A DNA stretch of 64,000 bases, taken from the NCBI RefSeq assembly GCF_003293675.1, contig NZ_CP029984.1:806043-870042 (forward strand). Reading direction: 5' to 3'. The notes under the pieces are model-generated. The model saw nothing but the letters and a program-made list of their open reading frames with translations. It ran no database searches and was not told the origin of the DNA. Within the stretch, counting starts at the first letter, position 1. Every line of letters begins with the position of its first letter. This document shows, piece after piece, positions 10,539-19,632 of the stretch. Position numbers and translations under genes: made by a program. Origin of the DNA: Gardnerella leopoldii. GTDB lineage: Bacteria > Actinomycetota > Actinomycetes > Actinomycetales > Bifidobacteriaceae.

Positions 10539-10630
10539 GAGTTACCCGTTTCTTTCGCTAATAGGCTGCAAATTAAGCAGCTAAGAAATAAACCTTGCTT
10601 ATTATGCCACAAAGCGTCAACTTAATATAT

Positions 10631-11827
10631 TTAGAGATTATTTTTCAACAAATTCAACAGTTTTGAAACAAATTCAGCAACGTCATCTTTATCTGCACTT
10701 TTTGTTAAAACAGACACTCCGATCCTATTCTTGCCCTTCTTAAGAATCAAGAAATAGTTATAAACATTCTTAATTCCTTGACCACGATGAGCCATAACCT
10801 CTATGCCGTCTGGAACGTTCACGCCATCAGCAGAAATATCGTAACCCGTCGCATTGGCAATAGTCGAATTTTGCATAGCTTTTGAAAGCATCATCGCAGC
10901 ATCATGAGAAGAAGTAAGATTTTCGTGACCATCGTTCGATGCATCAACATCACCATATTTGCGAGTAAAAGATGTATTTGCATAGCCATTATCTGACAGC
11001 CATTGATCTAATCCGTCTATGCCACCTTGATCATCTAAAAGCTCATTAGCGGAGTCATTACTCATTGCCTTAATAACATCTTCACACTTATCTTCATAAT
11101 CATGCTGTGGATTATCCTTAGTATAAAGAACAACAGGGAAATAAAAACCTACAGCAGGGAATGTTTTACGAGAATTAGAAGACTCATACAATATGCCCTT
11201 CTTGCCAGAAATCGCTACAGATACGCTATTATTTGAAGCAAAATTGCTTACTAATTTATTGATTTTTTTGGTATTGAGCTTTTCACTCGCGCCAATAGCG
11301 TTATCCTTATCGCTGCTAGTATCACTATCTTCATCGTCTGAATCTAAATCATCATTAGTTAGAACATGCTGCTTAGATTTATTATTCTTTGATTTTGATG
11401 ATTGTAATTCAGTTTTATTATTTGATTGAGCTGTTCGCGCACTATTTACATACCACCATGCACCAGCACCTATAACCAAAACACAAGCAATAATAGCGGT
11501 TATTAAAGTAATAATTACTTTCTTCTTGCGCTTATCATCCTCTGAATGAGAATAATTAGCCGGAGCTTCGCCTTGTACGTAAGGTGAATTATTCATAGAA
11601 GGCTGTTCACTCGAAGAACCCATAATAGGAGAACCTAAAACGTTTAGATTATCCGATAAAGCTTCCTGCGCAGGAAATACAGTAGTAGGCGCTTCGTTAG
11701 TAGGCAATTCGTATTGTTGACTTTGGATTGACGGCTCGACTGTTGACGTAACTTCTAAAAGCGCTCCGCAAGTATTGCAAAACTTGCTATTATCATCATT
11801 TTTATTACCACATTGCGTGCAGAACAT
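10631..11827 (-). CDS. Zinc-ribbon membrane protein with degenerate class A beta-lactamase-like domain
   Basis: 398 residues. An N-terminal zinc ribbon has Cys3, Cys6, Cys17 and Cys20 (CTQC and CNTC pairs), followed by a Pro/Ser-rich linker, a single membrane helix at about 103-127 and an acidic low-complexity stretch at 155-178. The outside domain (about 185-398) follows the class A beta-lactamase plan: FPAVGFYFPVVL matches the SxxK helix, AMSNDSANELL the SDN region, LTSSHDAAMML the following helix and VMAHRGQG the KTG strand, ending VSVLTKS. The catalytic positions are replaced: Ser by Gly227, Lys by Phe230, and KTG by RGQ. I infer a non-enzymatic binding or scaffold domain, perhaps peptidoglycan-linked. 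The gene stands alone, divergent from yccF. Confidence 0.7.
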   Translation of the reverse strand: MFCTQCGNKNDDNSKFCNTCGALLEVTSTVEPSIQSQQYELPTNEAPTTVFPAQEALSDNLNVLGSPIMGSSSEQPSMNNSPYVQGEAPANYSHSEDDKRKKKVIITLITAIIACVLVIGAGAWWYVNSARTAQSNNKTELQSSKSKNNKSKQHVLTNDDLDSDDEDSDTSSDKDNAIGASEKLNTKKINKLVSNFASNNSVSVAISGKKGILYESSNSRKTFPAVGFYFPVVLYTKDNPQHDYEDKCEDVIKAMSNDSANELLDDQGGIDGLDQWLSDNGYANTSFTRKYGDVDASNDGHENLTSSHDAAMMLSKAMQNSTIANATGYDISADGVNVPDGIEVMAHRGQGIKNVYNYFLILKKGKNRIGVSVLTKSADKDDVAEFVSKLLNLLKNNL

Positions 11828-11932
11828 ATTCTTCCTTTAAACAAATGCATCTATTGCAACGCATTATTTTACAACCCGCTTACAATAAATCACTTATCAA
11901 AAATCATACTTCATTAAAACTTAAAAAACTTA

Positions 11933-11938
11933 TATACT
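11933..11938 (+). promoter_or_regulatory. Putative -10 box of yccF giving a leaderless transcript
   Basis: TATACT lies six bases before the yccF ATG at 11945, so transcription would start at or beside the start codon. No Shine-Dalgarno sequence precedes the ATG. A weak TTCATT at 11910-11915 lies 17 bases upstream as a -35 candidate. Confidence 0.45.
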
Positions 11939-11944
11939 ACTTTT

Positions 11945-12334
11945 ATGAAACTTCTTGGCAATATTGTGTGGCTGATATTCGGCGGTCTTTTCATTGCTGC
12001 AAGCTGGTTATTTATAAGTTTCCTCCTTTGCATAACCGTTATTGGCATACCATTCGGTATTCAAGCATTCAAAATGGCAAAGCTCACGCTCACGCCATTT
12101 GGAAAACACGTTATTTACCAAGGCGGCACTAGCACAATTTGGAACATACTATGGATTGTATTTTTCATTGGACCAATGCTTGCATTAGGCTATATCGTTT
12201 CAGGATTCATTTGCTGCTGCACAATTGTTGGCATTCCATTTGGCATACAATCTTTCAAAATGGCAAAACTTGCGTTGTGGCCGTTTGGTTCCGAAATTGT
12301 AGAGGATAATTACGCACCATACGTACGCAAGTAA
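11945..12334 (+). CDS. yccF: YccF family inner membrane protein
   Basis: 129 residues with the duplicated YccF domain (DUF307). Each half has a hydrophobic pair of helices followed by the signature [21 protein letters not shown] or [20 protein letters not shown], ending in a PFG motif. The family is widespread and sits in the cytoplasmic membrane; its role is unknown. There is no ribosome binding site and a -10 box lies just upstream, so the mRNA is probably leaderless. Its 3' end overlaps the 3' end of convergent pyrE by 25 bases. Confidence 0.9.
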   Translation: MKLLGNIVWLIFGGLFIAASWLFISFLLCITVIGIPFGIQAFKMAKLTLTPFGKHVIYQGGTSTIWNILWIVFFIGPMLALGYIVSGFICCCTIVGIPFGIQSFKMAKLALWPFGSEIVEDNYAPYVRK

Positions 12335-13002
12335 TCTGCAGCGCGCGAAGCTAATTCCTCATCCATAACTGGCTTACCGTCAGCATTAACTAAACGCTTT
12401 GCTGCAGCGAAAATTTCGCGCACATTTGCAATTGGCAAAACTGGGAATCCAAACTCCTGCTCTACTGCTTTTACTGCAGAAAGCTTACTGTCTTTCGTGC
12501 GTTCCATTCTGTCTACTGCCAAAATCAAGCCAACAACTTGCACATTTGCTTCCGCTTTAAGCTTTGGCAAAGTTTCGCGAACTGCAGTTCCAGCAGTCAT
12601 CACGTCGTCAACTAACAGAACTTTCATGCCGTCTTTTAACGGTTTTCCAACCATAATTCCGCCGTCGCCATGATCCTTTCGCTCTTTGCGATCGAAAGTA
12701 AAACCAACAGGCATATTATGATTATTCGTCAAAGCCATTGCCGTAGAAACTGCCAGCGGAATACCCTTATAAGCAGGGCCGAAAACAGTGTCGATATCTT
12801 GCGGAAGTTTGCCATCTTCGATTGCTGCAACAACGCGCTCAGCGTAGTATGCGCCTAGATTTGCGATTTTCATGCCGTCGTCAAAAGCACCAGCGTTAAT
12901 AAAATAAGGTGATTGACGACCAGATTTCAGCGTAAAGTCACCAAATTTAAGCGCACCTGAATCAAGCAAAAACTTTGTAAAACGTTCGTCTAATTCTGCC
13001 AT
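12310..13002 (-). CDS. pyrE: Orotate phosphoribosyltransferase
   Basis: Transfers the phosphoribosyl group of PRPP to orotate, giving OMP, the fifth step of UMP synthesis. It is 230 residues. The PRPP-binding motif [13 protein letters not shown] is at 128-140, and the catalytic loop with [11 protein letters not shown] at 105-115 is intact. It is the last gene of the pyrBCFKDE run, 62 bases after pyrD, with an AAGAAAGAGAG ribosome binding site. Its last 25 bases overlap the end of convergent yccF. Confidence 0.98.
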   Translation of the reverse strand: MAELDERFTKFLLDSGALKFGDFTLKSGRQSPYFINAGAFDDGMKIANLGAYYAERVVAAIEDGKLPQDIDTVFGPAYKGIPLAVSTAMALTNNHNMPVGFTFDRKERKDHGDGGIMVGKPLKDGMKVLLVDDVMTAGTAVRETLPKLKAEANVQVVGLILAVDRMERTKDSKLSAVKAVEQEFGFPVLPIANVREIFAAAKRLVNADGKPVMDEELASRAADYLRTYGA

Positions 13003-13064
13003 AATTAGCTCTCTTTCTTAAAATAATTTTAAATACTTTCTAAATACTTTTTAAATACTTAATT

Positions 13065-14066
13065 TCAGCGCCAAGTTTTGCCTTCAGCGAGTAAAGACGC
13101 AAGCTTTGGACGAGAATCAAGCAAATCGTCAAGCTCGCGAGCAATGCGAATAGGAGCAGTAGGATCCACCAAAGCAGCAGCACCAACTTCTACAGCATTC
13201 GCGCCAGCATACAAGTATTCCAAAGCTTTTTCGCCAGAATCAATGCCGCCAATGCCAATAATTGGAATATCTGGCATAGCTTGACGCACTCGCCACACAA
13301 ACCCAAGCCCAATTGGGAAGATTGCAGGGCCGGAAACACCGCCCGTGCGATTCGCAATAATAGGCTCGCCTGTTCGAATATCAATTCGCAAACCAACTAG
13401 CGTGTTAATCATGCTTAAAGCATCCGCTCCAGCATCAACTGCAGCTTTGCAAATCGAAACGATATCCGTCACATTTGGCGTCATTTTTACAATCATTGGC
13501 TTGCTTGTCATTGCGCGAAGACGCTTAATTAAGCGGTGCAATGCAACCGGATCAGTACCAACGCTCATTCCGCCGTGAGTCACGTTTGGGCAGCTTACAT
13601 TAATTTCAAGCATGTCGGCCGCAGAATCTGCAAGCTTTTCAACAACTTGCGCATAATCGTCGTCACTGTGACCTGCAACATTAGTAATAACAAGTGCTCC
13701 CATGGATTTTAGTTTCGGCAACTCGTCTACTAAATAATGGTCGACACCAGGATTTTGCAATCCAACTGCGTTTACCATTCCAGAAGGAGATTCTGCAGTG
13801 CGCGGAGAAGGATTTCCTTCCCACGGAACAGGAGAAACACCTTTTGTACAAATTGCGCCGAGTTGGCTTACGTCGTAAAAGCGTCGGCAAGCTGCAAGCT
13901 GGAAAGTTCCAGAAGCAGTTCCAACCATGTTTTTCCACTTAACGCCTGCGACTTGAGTTGGGTGCTTCCAAACGTGGCTAGTGTCAAAACCAAAAGTTTC
14001 AGCGGAATTTGTTACGGAATTTGCGTTATTTACAGAATTATTTTCGGCATTATTTACAGCACTCAT
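13065..14066 (-). CDS. pyrD: Dihydroorotate dehydrogenase B, catalytic subunit
   Basis: Oxidises dihydroorotate to orotate using FMN; as a class 1B enzyme it passes electrons through PyrK to NAD+. Key segments are MVGTASGTFQLA near the N-terminus, EINVSCPNVTHGG with the active-site Cys, IVKMTPNVTD, and GIGGIDSGEKALEYLYAGA for FMN phosphate binding. I start it at the ATG at 14066 (333 residues), eight bases after GGGAG; the longer frame would begin at a TTG that overlaps this site. The N-terminus carries an Asn/Ser-rich extension of about 30 residues. It begins five bases after the pyrK stop, so coupling is likely. Confidence 0.97.
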   Translation of the reverse strand: MSAVNNAENNSVNNANSVTNSAETFGFDTSHVWKHPTQVAGVKWKNMVGTASGTFQLAACRRFYDVSQLGAICTKGVSPVPWEGNPSPRTAESPSGMVNAVGLQNPGVDHYLVDELPKLKSMGALVITNVAGHSDDDYAQVVEKLADSAADMLEINVSCPNVTHGGMSVGTDPVALHRLIKRLRAMTSKPMIVKMTPNVTDIVSICKAAVDAGADALSMINTLVGLRIDIRTGEPIIANRTGGVSGPAIFPIGLGFVWRVRQAMPDIPIIGIGGIDSGEKALEYLYAGANAVEVGAAALVDPTAPIRIARELDDLLDSRPKLASLLAEGKTWR

Positions 14067-14071
14067 ATTTT

Positions 14072-14968
14072 TTACTCCCAACCCAAACGATTCGCATCAA
14101 AAACAGGACCGTCGTTGCAAACTTTCAGCCTGCCTTCCAAAGTGTCAACAACGCAAGCAACGCAAGTTCCGTATCCGCAACCCATACGCGCTTCTAAACT
14201 GAGCTGGCACTCAATATTTCTTTCATGCGCCCAGTGAGCTACAGCTTTCATCATAGGCAAAGGACCACAAGACAAAATAACCGTTGGTAAATCGTCGTCG
14301 AAATCAAAATGCTTAACTTTTTCAAGTTCGTCAAGAAGTGTAATAACAGTTCCTTCAGCATTTGTAATACTGTGTACGTCTGAAATATATTCTTTCGTTA
14401 AATCATCTGCAAAACGTTTGTTACGGTAGCCAAGCACTGCCGTTACGCTAGAATCTTCACGCTTTGAAAGCGCTTGAGCAGCACACAAAATAGGTGGCAC
14501 GCCCAAGCCGCCACTAACCAACACATAATGTGCAGGTTTGGAAATATTAAAGCCAAGTCCCAAAGGTCCAAGAGCGTCAATGCTATCTCCTGGTTTAAGC
14601 TCAGCAAACTTAGCAGTGCCTTTGCCAATCACAGCAAAAATCAAAGTAAAAGTATCGCCTTCTACGCTTGCAACTCCAAAAGGACGCGGAAGCATAGCAG
14701 TTGGATCAGGGGAATACAAGTTCACAAATTGCGCAGGAGCAGCTTTTTTAGCAATCTCAGAATCTCGCAAAGTTAAACGGTACACGCCTTCGTCTAGCTT
14801 CTCATTATTGAGTACTTCTACAGCTCTGCGCCCCCAAAGGCGCGAATATTTTGCATTATTGCTTTCGTCTGCAGAACTTGAGCCGGAAGAATCAAAAGCG
14901 TCTTCACGTAACGTAATTATGGCGTTTCCAGAGGCTTTTCGCGTTGGAATAAACATGCCATCACTCAT
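14072..14968 (-). CDS. pyrK: Dihydroorotate dehydrogenase B, electron transfer subunit
   Basis: FAD and [2Fe-2S] protein that moves electrons from PyrD to NAD+. It is 298 residues. The FAD domain has RPFGVASVEG, the NAD domain has VSGGLGVPPILCAAQAL, and the C-terminal cluster motif places Cys264, Cys269, Cys272 and Cys284 (GCGYGTCVAC and KVC). The first 45 residues are a low-complexity extension not usual for the family. It lies in the pyr operon immediately before pyrD. Confidence 0.97.
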   Translation of the reverse strand: MSDGMFIPTRKASGNAIITLREDAFDSSGSSSADESNNAKYSRLWGRRAVEVLNNEKLDEGVYRLTLRDSEIAKKAAPAQFVNLYSPDPTAMLPRPFGVASVEGDTFTLIFAVIGKGTAKFAELKPGDSIDALGPLGLGFNISKPAHYVLVSGGLGVPPILCAAQALSKREDSSVTAVLGYRNKRFADDLTKEYISDVHSITNAEGTVITLLDELEKVKHFDFDDDLPTVILSCGPLPMMKAVAHWAHERNIECQLSLEARMGCGYGTCVACVVDTLEGRLKVCNDGPVFDANRLGWE

Positions 14969-15062
14969 GTGGTTTCCCCTACCCTTGTATGTGTTTTGTA
15001 CCGTTGCGTTTTATTTTTAATTTTAATTATATTTTTAGTTATATTTATTTTAGTTATACATT

Positions 15063-16106
15063 CTAGCGATACACTGCATTTCGCAAGTCGTCACGCATAT
15101 TTTTCGCAGCAACAGCTGCAGAATCACGCACAATATCAAGAATGTCATCGAGAGACATATGACCTTGATTTTTAGCGTAATCTTCAGACTTTTTCCAAGC
15201 ACCAATAATACCGCGCGAAGAATTTACAATAGCGCCTTCAGAATTTGCATCAAACATTCCTGCAACATCTTGAGCTGTACCGCCTTGAGCGCCATAGCCT
15301 GGAACAAGGAAGAAAGTGTGCGGCATAATCTCGCGCAAATGCTTGCCCTCCTGCGGATGCGTGGCACCTACAACTGCGCCAACTCTTGAATAACCGTGCT
15401 TGCCAATGCTTGAAGCACCCCAGTTCTCAATCAAATCCGCCATATGCTCATACACTGGCTTGCCATCTTGCAAAATAAGCTCCTGTAGCTCCTTGCTAGA
15501 AGGATTCGAAGTGCGAAGCAGCACAAAAATGCTTTTATCGTACGCTAATGCTTCATCGATAAAAGGCTTCACTCCATCCGAACCCATATAAGGGTTTACT
15601 GTAAGCGAATCTTCATGCCAAACGTCAAGATTTTTAGAGCTTTTTAGAAGATTTTTAAGAGATTGTGGCAGTGCGTTATCAGTCGCATTTTCGTCTTCAA
15701 AATATGCAGAAAGATTAGCGAAGCCGCTTAAATGAGCCGCATACTGACCAGCTGTAGAGCCAATATCTCCGCGCTTTGCGTCACCTATTACAACTAATCC
15801 TTGCGATTTTGCGTATTCGCAGGTCATTGCGTAAGTATCGATACCTGCAGGACCAAGCGCCTCGTACATAGCGATTTGCGGCTTTACAGCCGGCACAAAA
15901 TCTGCAACTGCGTCAATAATCGCACGATTAAACTCAAAATAAGCTGTAGCTAAAAGCGTTGGCAGCGCATCCTCGCCTTCTACTTCTTGCAAAACTTCGT
16001 CCGCAAGAGAGCTAATAATTTCGGCAGGAACAATTCCAGGCTTAGGATCCAAGCCCACTACGCTAGGATTTTGCTTGGCTGCAATCGCTTCAATAAGTTC
16101 GTCCAT
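15063..16106 (-). CDS. pyrF: Orotidine-5'-phosphate decarboxylase (active copy)
   Basis: Last enzyme of UMP synthesis, decarboxylating OMP. It is 347 residues, type 2. All catalytic residues are present: Asp20 in VGLDP, Lys75 in AVKPQ, and the signature DAKRGDIG with Asp109, Lys111 and Asp114. It is longer than many homologues because of an insert around residues 130-165 (EDENATDNALPQ region). Placed between pyrC and pyrK in the operon. It contrasts with the PyrF-like protein next to carB, which lacks this Lys/Asp pair. Confidence 0.97.
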   Translation of the reverse strand: MDELIEAIAAKQNPSVVGLDPKPGIVPAEIISSLADEVLQEVEGEDALPTLLATAYFEFNRAIIDAVADFVPAVKPQIAMYEALGPAGIDTYAMTCEYAKSQGLVVIGDAKRGDIGSTAGQYAAHLSGFANLSAYFEDENATDNALPQSLKNLLKSSKNLDVWHEDSLTVNPYMGSDGVKPFIDEALAYDKSIFVLLRTSNPSSKELQELILQDGKPVYEHMADLIENWGASSIGKHGYSRVGAVVGATHPQEGKHLREIMPHTFFLVPGYGAQGGTAQDVAGMFDANSEGAIVNSSRGIIGAWKKSEDYAKNQGHMSLDDILDIVRDSAAVAAKNMRDDLRNAVYR

Positions 16107-16140
16107 AATTTACTACCATTCCAAATTTATATTTAATCAA

Positions 16141-17553
16141 TCACATTCTCGAGAAAGCAATTTCTGAACCAATAATCGTCGCAACAGGCCTTCCTGTAAG
16201 TTGCCATCCATCAAAAGGAGTATTTCGAGCTTTTGAATGGAACGAATTTGCATCAACCGCCCAATTTTCGCGCATATTAATCAGCACTAAATCAACGTTT
16301 TCAGGGTGTTCAGTAATACTTAAACGCAGCGTTCGCTTGTTTGCGCATCGCGAAGAAACGTTAAGCAAAGCCGCAATATCAGTAGGTCTTCTGCTCATCA
16401 ATTGCATTGGATTTACTGCCATTAATTCGATTAAATGCTTATCGTCCGTATATCCTGCATCAACCAAAACTTTGCGGCACACGCCATACGCGCACTCAAG
16501 CCCAATAATTCCGTTAGGAGTGCTTGCAAAATTTCCTGACTTTTCTTCCGCAGTGTGAGGCGCGTGATCTGTTGCAATCATGTCAATTGTGCCATCCGCA
16601 ATAGCAGCGAGCGTTGCTTGACGATCCGCTTTTGAACGAAGAGGAGGATTCATCTTAGCCATAGCACCATATCGCAAAACATCCTCATCACACAAAGCTA
16701 GATAGTGAGGCGCAGTTTCGCACGTAATCGGCAAACCCTCTTTCTTTGCCTTACGAATAGCTTCAAACGCAGCAGCAGTGCTCACATGCTGGAAATGCAC
16801 ATGTACGCCAGTTTCGCGGGAAGCATCAATATCTCGCTGAACAATTGCAAGCTCAGTAGAAACTGGAATTCCACCAACACCAAGCATTTTTGCGACCGGA
16901 CCCTCGTTCACAGCTCCCGTATCATGATGCTCACAATGCTCCACGAATGGCAAACCAGTTTGTTTTGCCATAGCTAACACATCTCGCAAAATCGGTTCAG
17001 GCACTGCAGCACCGTCGTCGCTTATAGCAGTAATCGGGTGCTTTTTCATAGGAGAAGTTTTTTCGTCATCGTCGATTCCAGCAACATACTTTTTCCAAAG
17101 CTCAATATTGCTTGGTTTTAAGCCTTTACGCCCCAATGATGCGCACACGCTCAAATCGTAGCGAACTGGCAATTTTACGCCGTAAATGCAACCATAGCGC
17201 TGCAAATAGTCAACTACATTATCTACATCAAATGGAGCATCTTCCCAAGGCTCGCCGTCAAGAGCTGGAACAGTATTTGGCATAATCAAAACTTGCGTAT
17301 AACCGCCAGCCGCCGCAGCCTCACTGCCGGTCATCATTGTTTCTTTTGCTGTTTGTCCTGGATCTCTAAAATGCACATGCGGATCTGCAAAACCAGGAGC
17401 AACAACCCAATCACTTGCGTCAATATCGCCAGTAACGCGCGCATTCTGCTCTATAAGGGCATCCTGACGAACGCCATCAACAATAAGATCAATACGTTCG
17501 CCAGTATCCCACACAGAGATATTGCGCAAAGTTAAGGTGCCTGATTCGTTCAT
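16141..17553 (-). CDS. pyrC: Dihydroorotase
   Basis: Closes carbamoyl-aspartate to dihydroorotate. It is 470 residues, a class I zinc amidohydrolase. Metal-binding motifs are complete: DPHVHFRDPG with His59 and His61, FVEHCEHHD, VHFQHVSTA and the Asp motif MIATDHAPHT. The C-terminus has a slightly unusual segment (SSRCANKRTLRLSITEHPE) before the final beta-sandwich. It lies 55 bases after pyrB in the operon. Confidence 0.97.
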   Translation of the reverse strand: MNESGTLTLRNISVWDTGERIDLIVDGVRQDALIEQNARVTGDIDASDWVVAPGFADPHVHFRDPGQTAKETMMTGSEAAAAGGYTQVLIMPNTVPALDGEPWEDAPFDVDNVVDYLQRYGCIYGVKLPVRYDLSVCASLGRKGLKPSNIELWKKYVAGIDDDEKTSPMKKHPITAISDDGAAVPEPILRDVLAMAKQTGLPFVEHCEHHDTGAVNEGPVAKMLGVGGIPVSTELAIVQRDIDASRETGVHVHFQHVSTAAAFEAIRKAKKEGLPITCETAPHYLALCDEDVLRYGAMAKMNPPLRSKADRQATLAAIADGTIDMIATDHAPHTAEEKSGNFASTPNGIIGLECAYGVCRKVLVDAGYTDDKHLIELMAVNPMQLMSRRPTDIAALLNVSSRCANKRTLRLSITEHPENVDLVLINMRENWAVDANSFHSKARNTPFDGWQLTGRPVATIIGSEIAFSRM

Positions 17554-17608
17554 TTCACTCCTGGTTTTGCGTAATTTTTACAGTTATATAATAATATTAT
17601 TAAATTTT

Positions 17609-18844
17609 TTATTTAGTTTCTGCTTCTTCGTCGCAATACATGCAACGATACTCTTGCCTTACGGAATCAGCTTTGTAGAACTTACGTTTAAGAGTTAGTT
17701 CGCTGTTTGTTATGCAACGAGGATTCGGGCAAGTAAGATCTTCAGGCGCATTCACGTCTGTTACGTGCACGCGAGGATCCGTTAATGAAATTCCGTGTGC
17801 GTCAACTGCTTGCAATTCGTCTTCTGGCACGTTTACAAAATCAGTTGGTTCGTAGCCGCAAAGCTCGTCTCCAAGAACGGAACTTTCCAAAGCCATACGC
17901 ATAAGCATACCGTTTTTAACCTGCTCAAAATATGCTGCGCGAGGATCGTCATCAACGTCAACAGAAATCTCGTTAATTCGAGGAAGCGGATGCAGCACAG
18001 GCATATGCGACTTTGCTTTTTGCAATTTTTCTTCAGTCAAAATGTACGTGTCACGAAGTCGCAAGTATTGCTCGCGATCCGTAAAACGCTCTTCTTGCAC
18101 GCGGGTCATGTAAAGCACGTCAAGCTTGCCAATAACTTCCATCAAGTCGCGAGTTTCTTCGTAAGTGCACGAAGGAGTGTCATTAATGCGGTCGATTACG
18201 TACTGCGGAGTTTTAAGCTCATCCGGGCTAATCAGCACAAAATGAACGTTTCCAAAGCGGCACAAAGTTTCAATAAGCGAGTGAACTGTGCGTCCATAAG
18301 TTAAGTCGCCACACAAGCCGACAGTGAGATTATTAAGGCGACCAAATCGCGCGAGAATAGTTGCCAAGTCTGCAAGAGTTTGAGTTGGGTGCATGTGGCC
18401 GCCGTCACCTGCGTTAATAATAGGCGTGCTCACAGCTTGCGTTGCAACAAAAGCAGCACCCTCCTTTGGGTGACGCATTGCAACAACATCAACATAGTTA
18501 GACACGACTTTCAAAGTATCGTTTACAGTTTCACCCTTGCTTGCACTAGAAAGTTGCGCACCTGCAAAACCGATTACCTTTCCACCTAAACGCAGCATTG
18601 CTGTTTCGAAGCTTAAGCGAGTGCGCGTGCTCGGCTCATAAAAAAGAGTGGCCAACACTCTGCCATCGCAAGTGTGAGCCACTTCTTTACGGTGCGAATC
18701 AATGTATCGCGCTTTGTCTAAGAGCATTCGTATTTGCGCAGTTGAAATATCATCTAATGTAACAACACTTTTGCCAGCTAGAGAATTTGCAATTGTGCTG
18801 CGAGAAAAAGTTTGATGCAAAGAACTAGAAATTGCGTTCGTCAT
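17609..18844 (-). CDS. pyrB: Aspartate carbamoyltransferase fused to a PyrI-type zinc domain
   Basis: Joins carbamoyl phosphate and aspartate, the committed step of pyrimidine synthesis. Residues 1-330 are a complete catalytic chain: FYEPSTRTR at 68-76, the SASKGET loop at 100-106, HPTQT at 152-156 and HPLPR at 285-289. After a linker (about 331-360), residues 361-411 match the C-terminal zinc domain of the regulatory chain PyrI, with Cys372, Cys377, Cys401 and Cys404. Those spacings (5, 24, 3) equal those of E. coli PyrI Cys109/114/138/141. The PyrI N-terminal allosteric nucleotide-binding domain is absent, and there is no separate pyrI in the operon. I infer a fusion with deletion that may give an enzyme insensitive to CTP/ATP. 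First gene of pyrBCFKDE. Confidence 0.93.
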   Translation of the reverse strand: MTNAISSSLHQTFSRSTIANSLAGKSVVTLDDISTAQIRMLLDKARYIDSHRKEVAHTCDGRVLATLFYEPSTRTRLSFETAMLRLGGKVIGFAGAQLSSASKGETVNDTLKVVSNYVDVVAMRHPKEGAAFVATQAVSTPIINAGDGGHMHPTQTLADLATILARFGRLNNLTVGLCGDLTYGRTVHSLIETLCRFGNVHFVLISPDELKTPQYVIDRINDTPSCTYEETRDLMEVIGKLDVLYMTRVQEERFTDREQYLRLRDTYILTEEKLQKAKSHMPVLHPLPRINEISVDVDDDPRAAYFEQVKNGMLMRMALESSVLGDELCGYEPTDFVNVPEDELQAVDAHGISLTDPRVHVTDVNAPEDLTCPNPRCITNSELTLKRKFYKADSVRQEYRCMYCDEEAETK

Positions 18845-18985
18845 AATAAGTACCGCTCACCTTCCGTCAATTGGCAAGACGGTCGCAACCACACGCGACC
18901 TACGTAATTTTACTGATTAGCGTTGACGAATTTATATACGGAGTGGCGAACAACTATAACTTATTATGCAACATTTAATAAGCAT

Positions 18986-19318
18986 TCAATCTAATAAATC
19001 TATTTGTTCCAATACAGTTTGTTGATTACGCCTACCATAAGTAACCTTCAAAATATAAACTGTATTTTCTTCTAAAACAACTCTGTAATAAACAAGAAAA
19101 TTCTTTACAACTATACGACGCACGCCAAGTGAATTCCAAGGCTCATACTTGACTGCAGGCGCAAACTGAGGAAAAAGAGACAGTCTTTCAATACTAGATT
19201 TAATAAGATTAATAATTCTTACGGAAGTTTTCTTAGAGATATTAGATGCAATATAGTCTCTTATATTTTTTAAATCATTTTCTGCATCTTGAGTAACAAG
19301 AATATTAAAAGAACTCAT
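18986..19318 (-). CDS. ParE/RelE-family toxin
   Basis: 110-residue protein of the RelE/ParE superfamily: VTQDAENDLKNIRDYIA at the N-terminus, a central FPQFAPAVKYEPW-type segment, RRIVVKNFLVYYRV, and the C-terminal strand VYILKVTYGRRN. This layout is closer to ParE (gyrase-targeting) than to mRNA-cleaving RelE, but the target cannot be read from sequence. Its ATG overlaps the antitoxin stop codon in TAATG, giving translational coupling. The pair lies between pyrB and glnE, both housekeeping genes, and is AT-rich, so it was probably acquired. Confidence 0.88.
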   Translation of the reverse strand: MSSFNILVTQDAENDLKNIRDYIASNISKKTSVRIINLIKSSIERLSLFPQFAPAVKYEPWNSLGVRRIVVKNFLVYYRVVLEENTVYILKVTYGRRNQQTVLEQIDLLD

Positions 19319-19551
19319 TACAAGCCCTTTTCTAACTCAGCAAAAACATCCGCATATGGGCGTGCTAAACCAGAAACTGACTGCTTATAACTGTGCATAA
19401 GTTTTGCAGCAAAATCAGTAGATAATAATTCGTCATTTTCTTCTAAATTTTCACTACTGACTGCTTGTTTTATAAGTGCAGAAGCATCAGCATAAAAAAC
19501 TGAAGAGTTAGCTCTTTCTTTTACATCATTACTTATTACTGCATTTTTCAT
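19318..19551 (-). CDS. Antitoxin partner of the ParE-like toxin
   Basis: 77 residues, upstream of and overlapping the toxin gene by one base. A strong ribosome binding site (GGGAGGTGAT) precedes the ATG. No clear DNA-binding motif was recognised; the C-terminal PYADVFAELEKGL resembles the toxin-binding tails of RelB-type antitoxins. Function is inferred mainly from the paired arrangement. Confidence 0.75.
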   Translation of the reverse strand: MKNAVISNDVKERANSSVFYADASALIKQAVSSENLEENDELLSTDFAAKLMHSYKQSVSGLARPYADVFAELEKGL

Positions 19552-19632
19552 TAAAAATCACCTCCCGTCCTGTAATTATAATCTAAAACAAATAATGTAA
19601 CAATAAATGTAAAGCGACTAAAGATGAAATGA

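Noticed and set aside
18845..18985. A pyrimidine-responsive attenuator before pyrB
   Set aside because: Only a 6-bp GGTCGC/GCGACC hairpin without a T-run is visible; no PyrR gene or binding loop was recognised.
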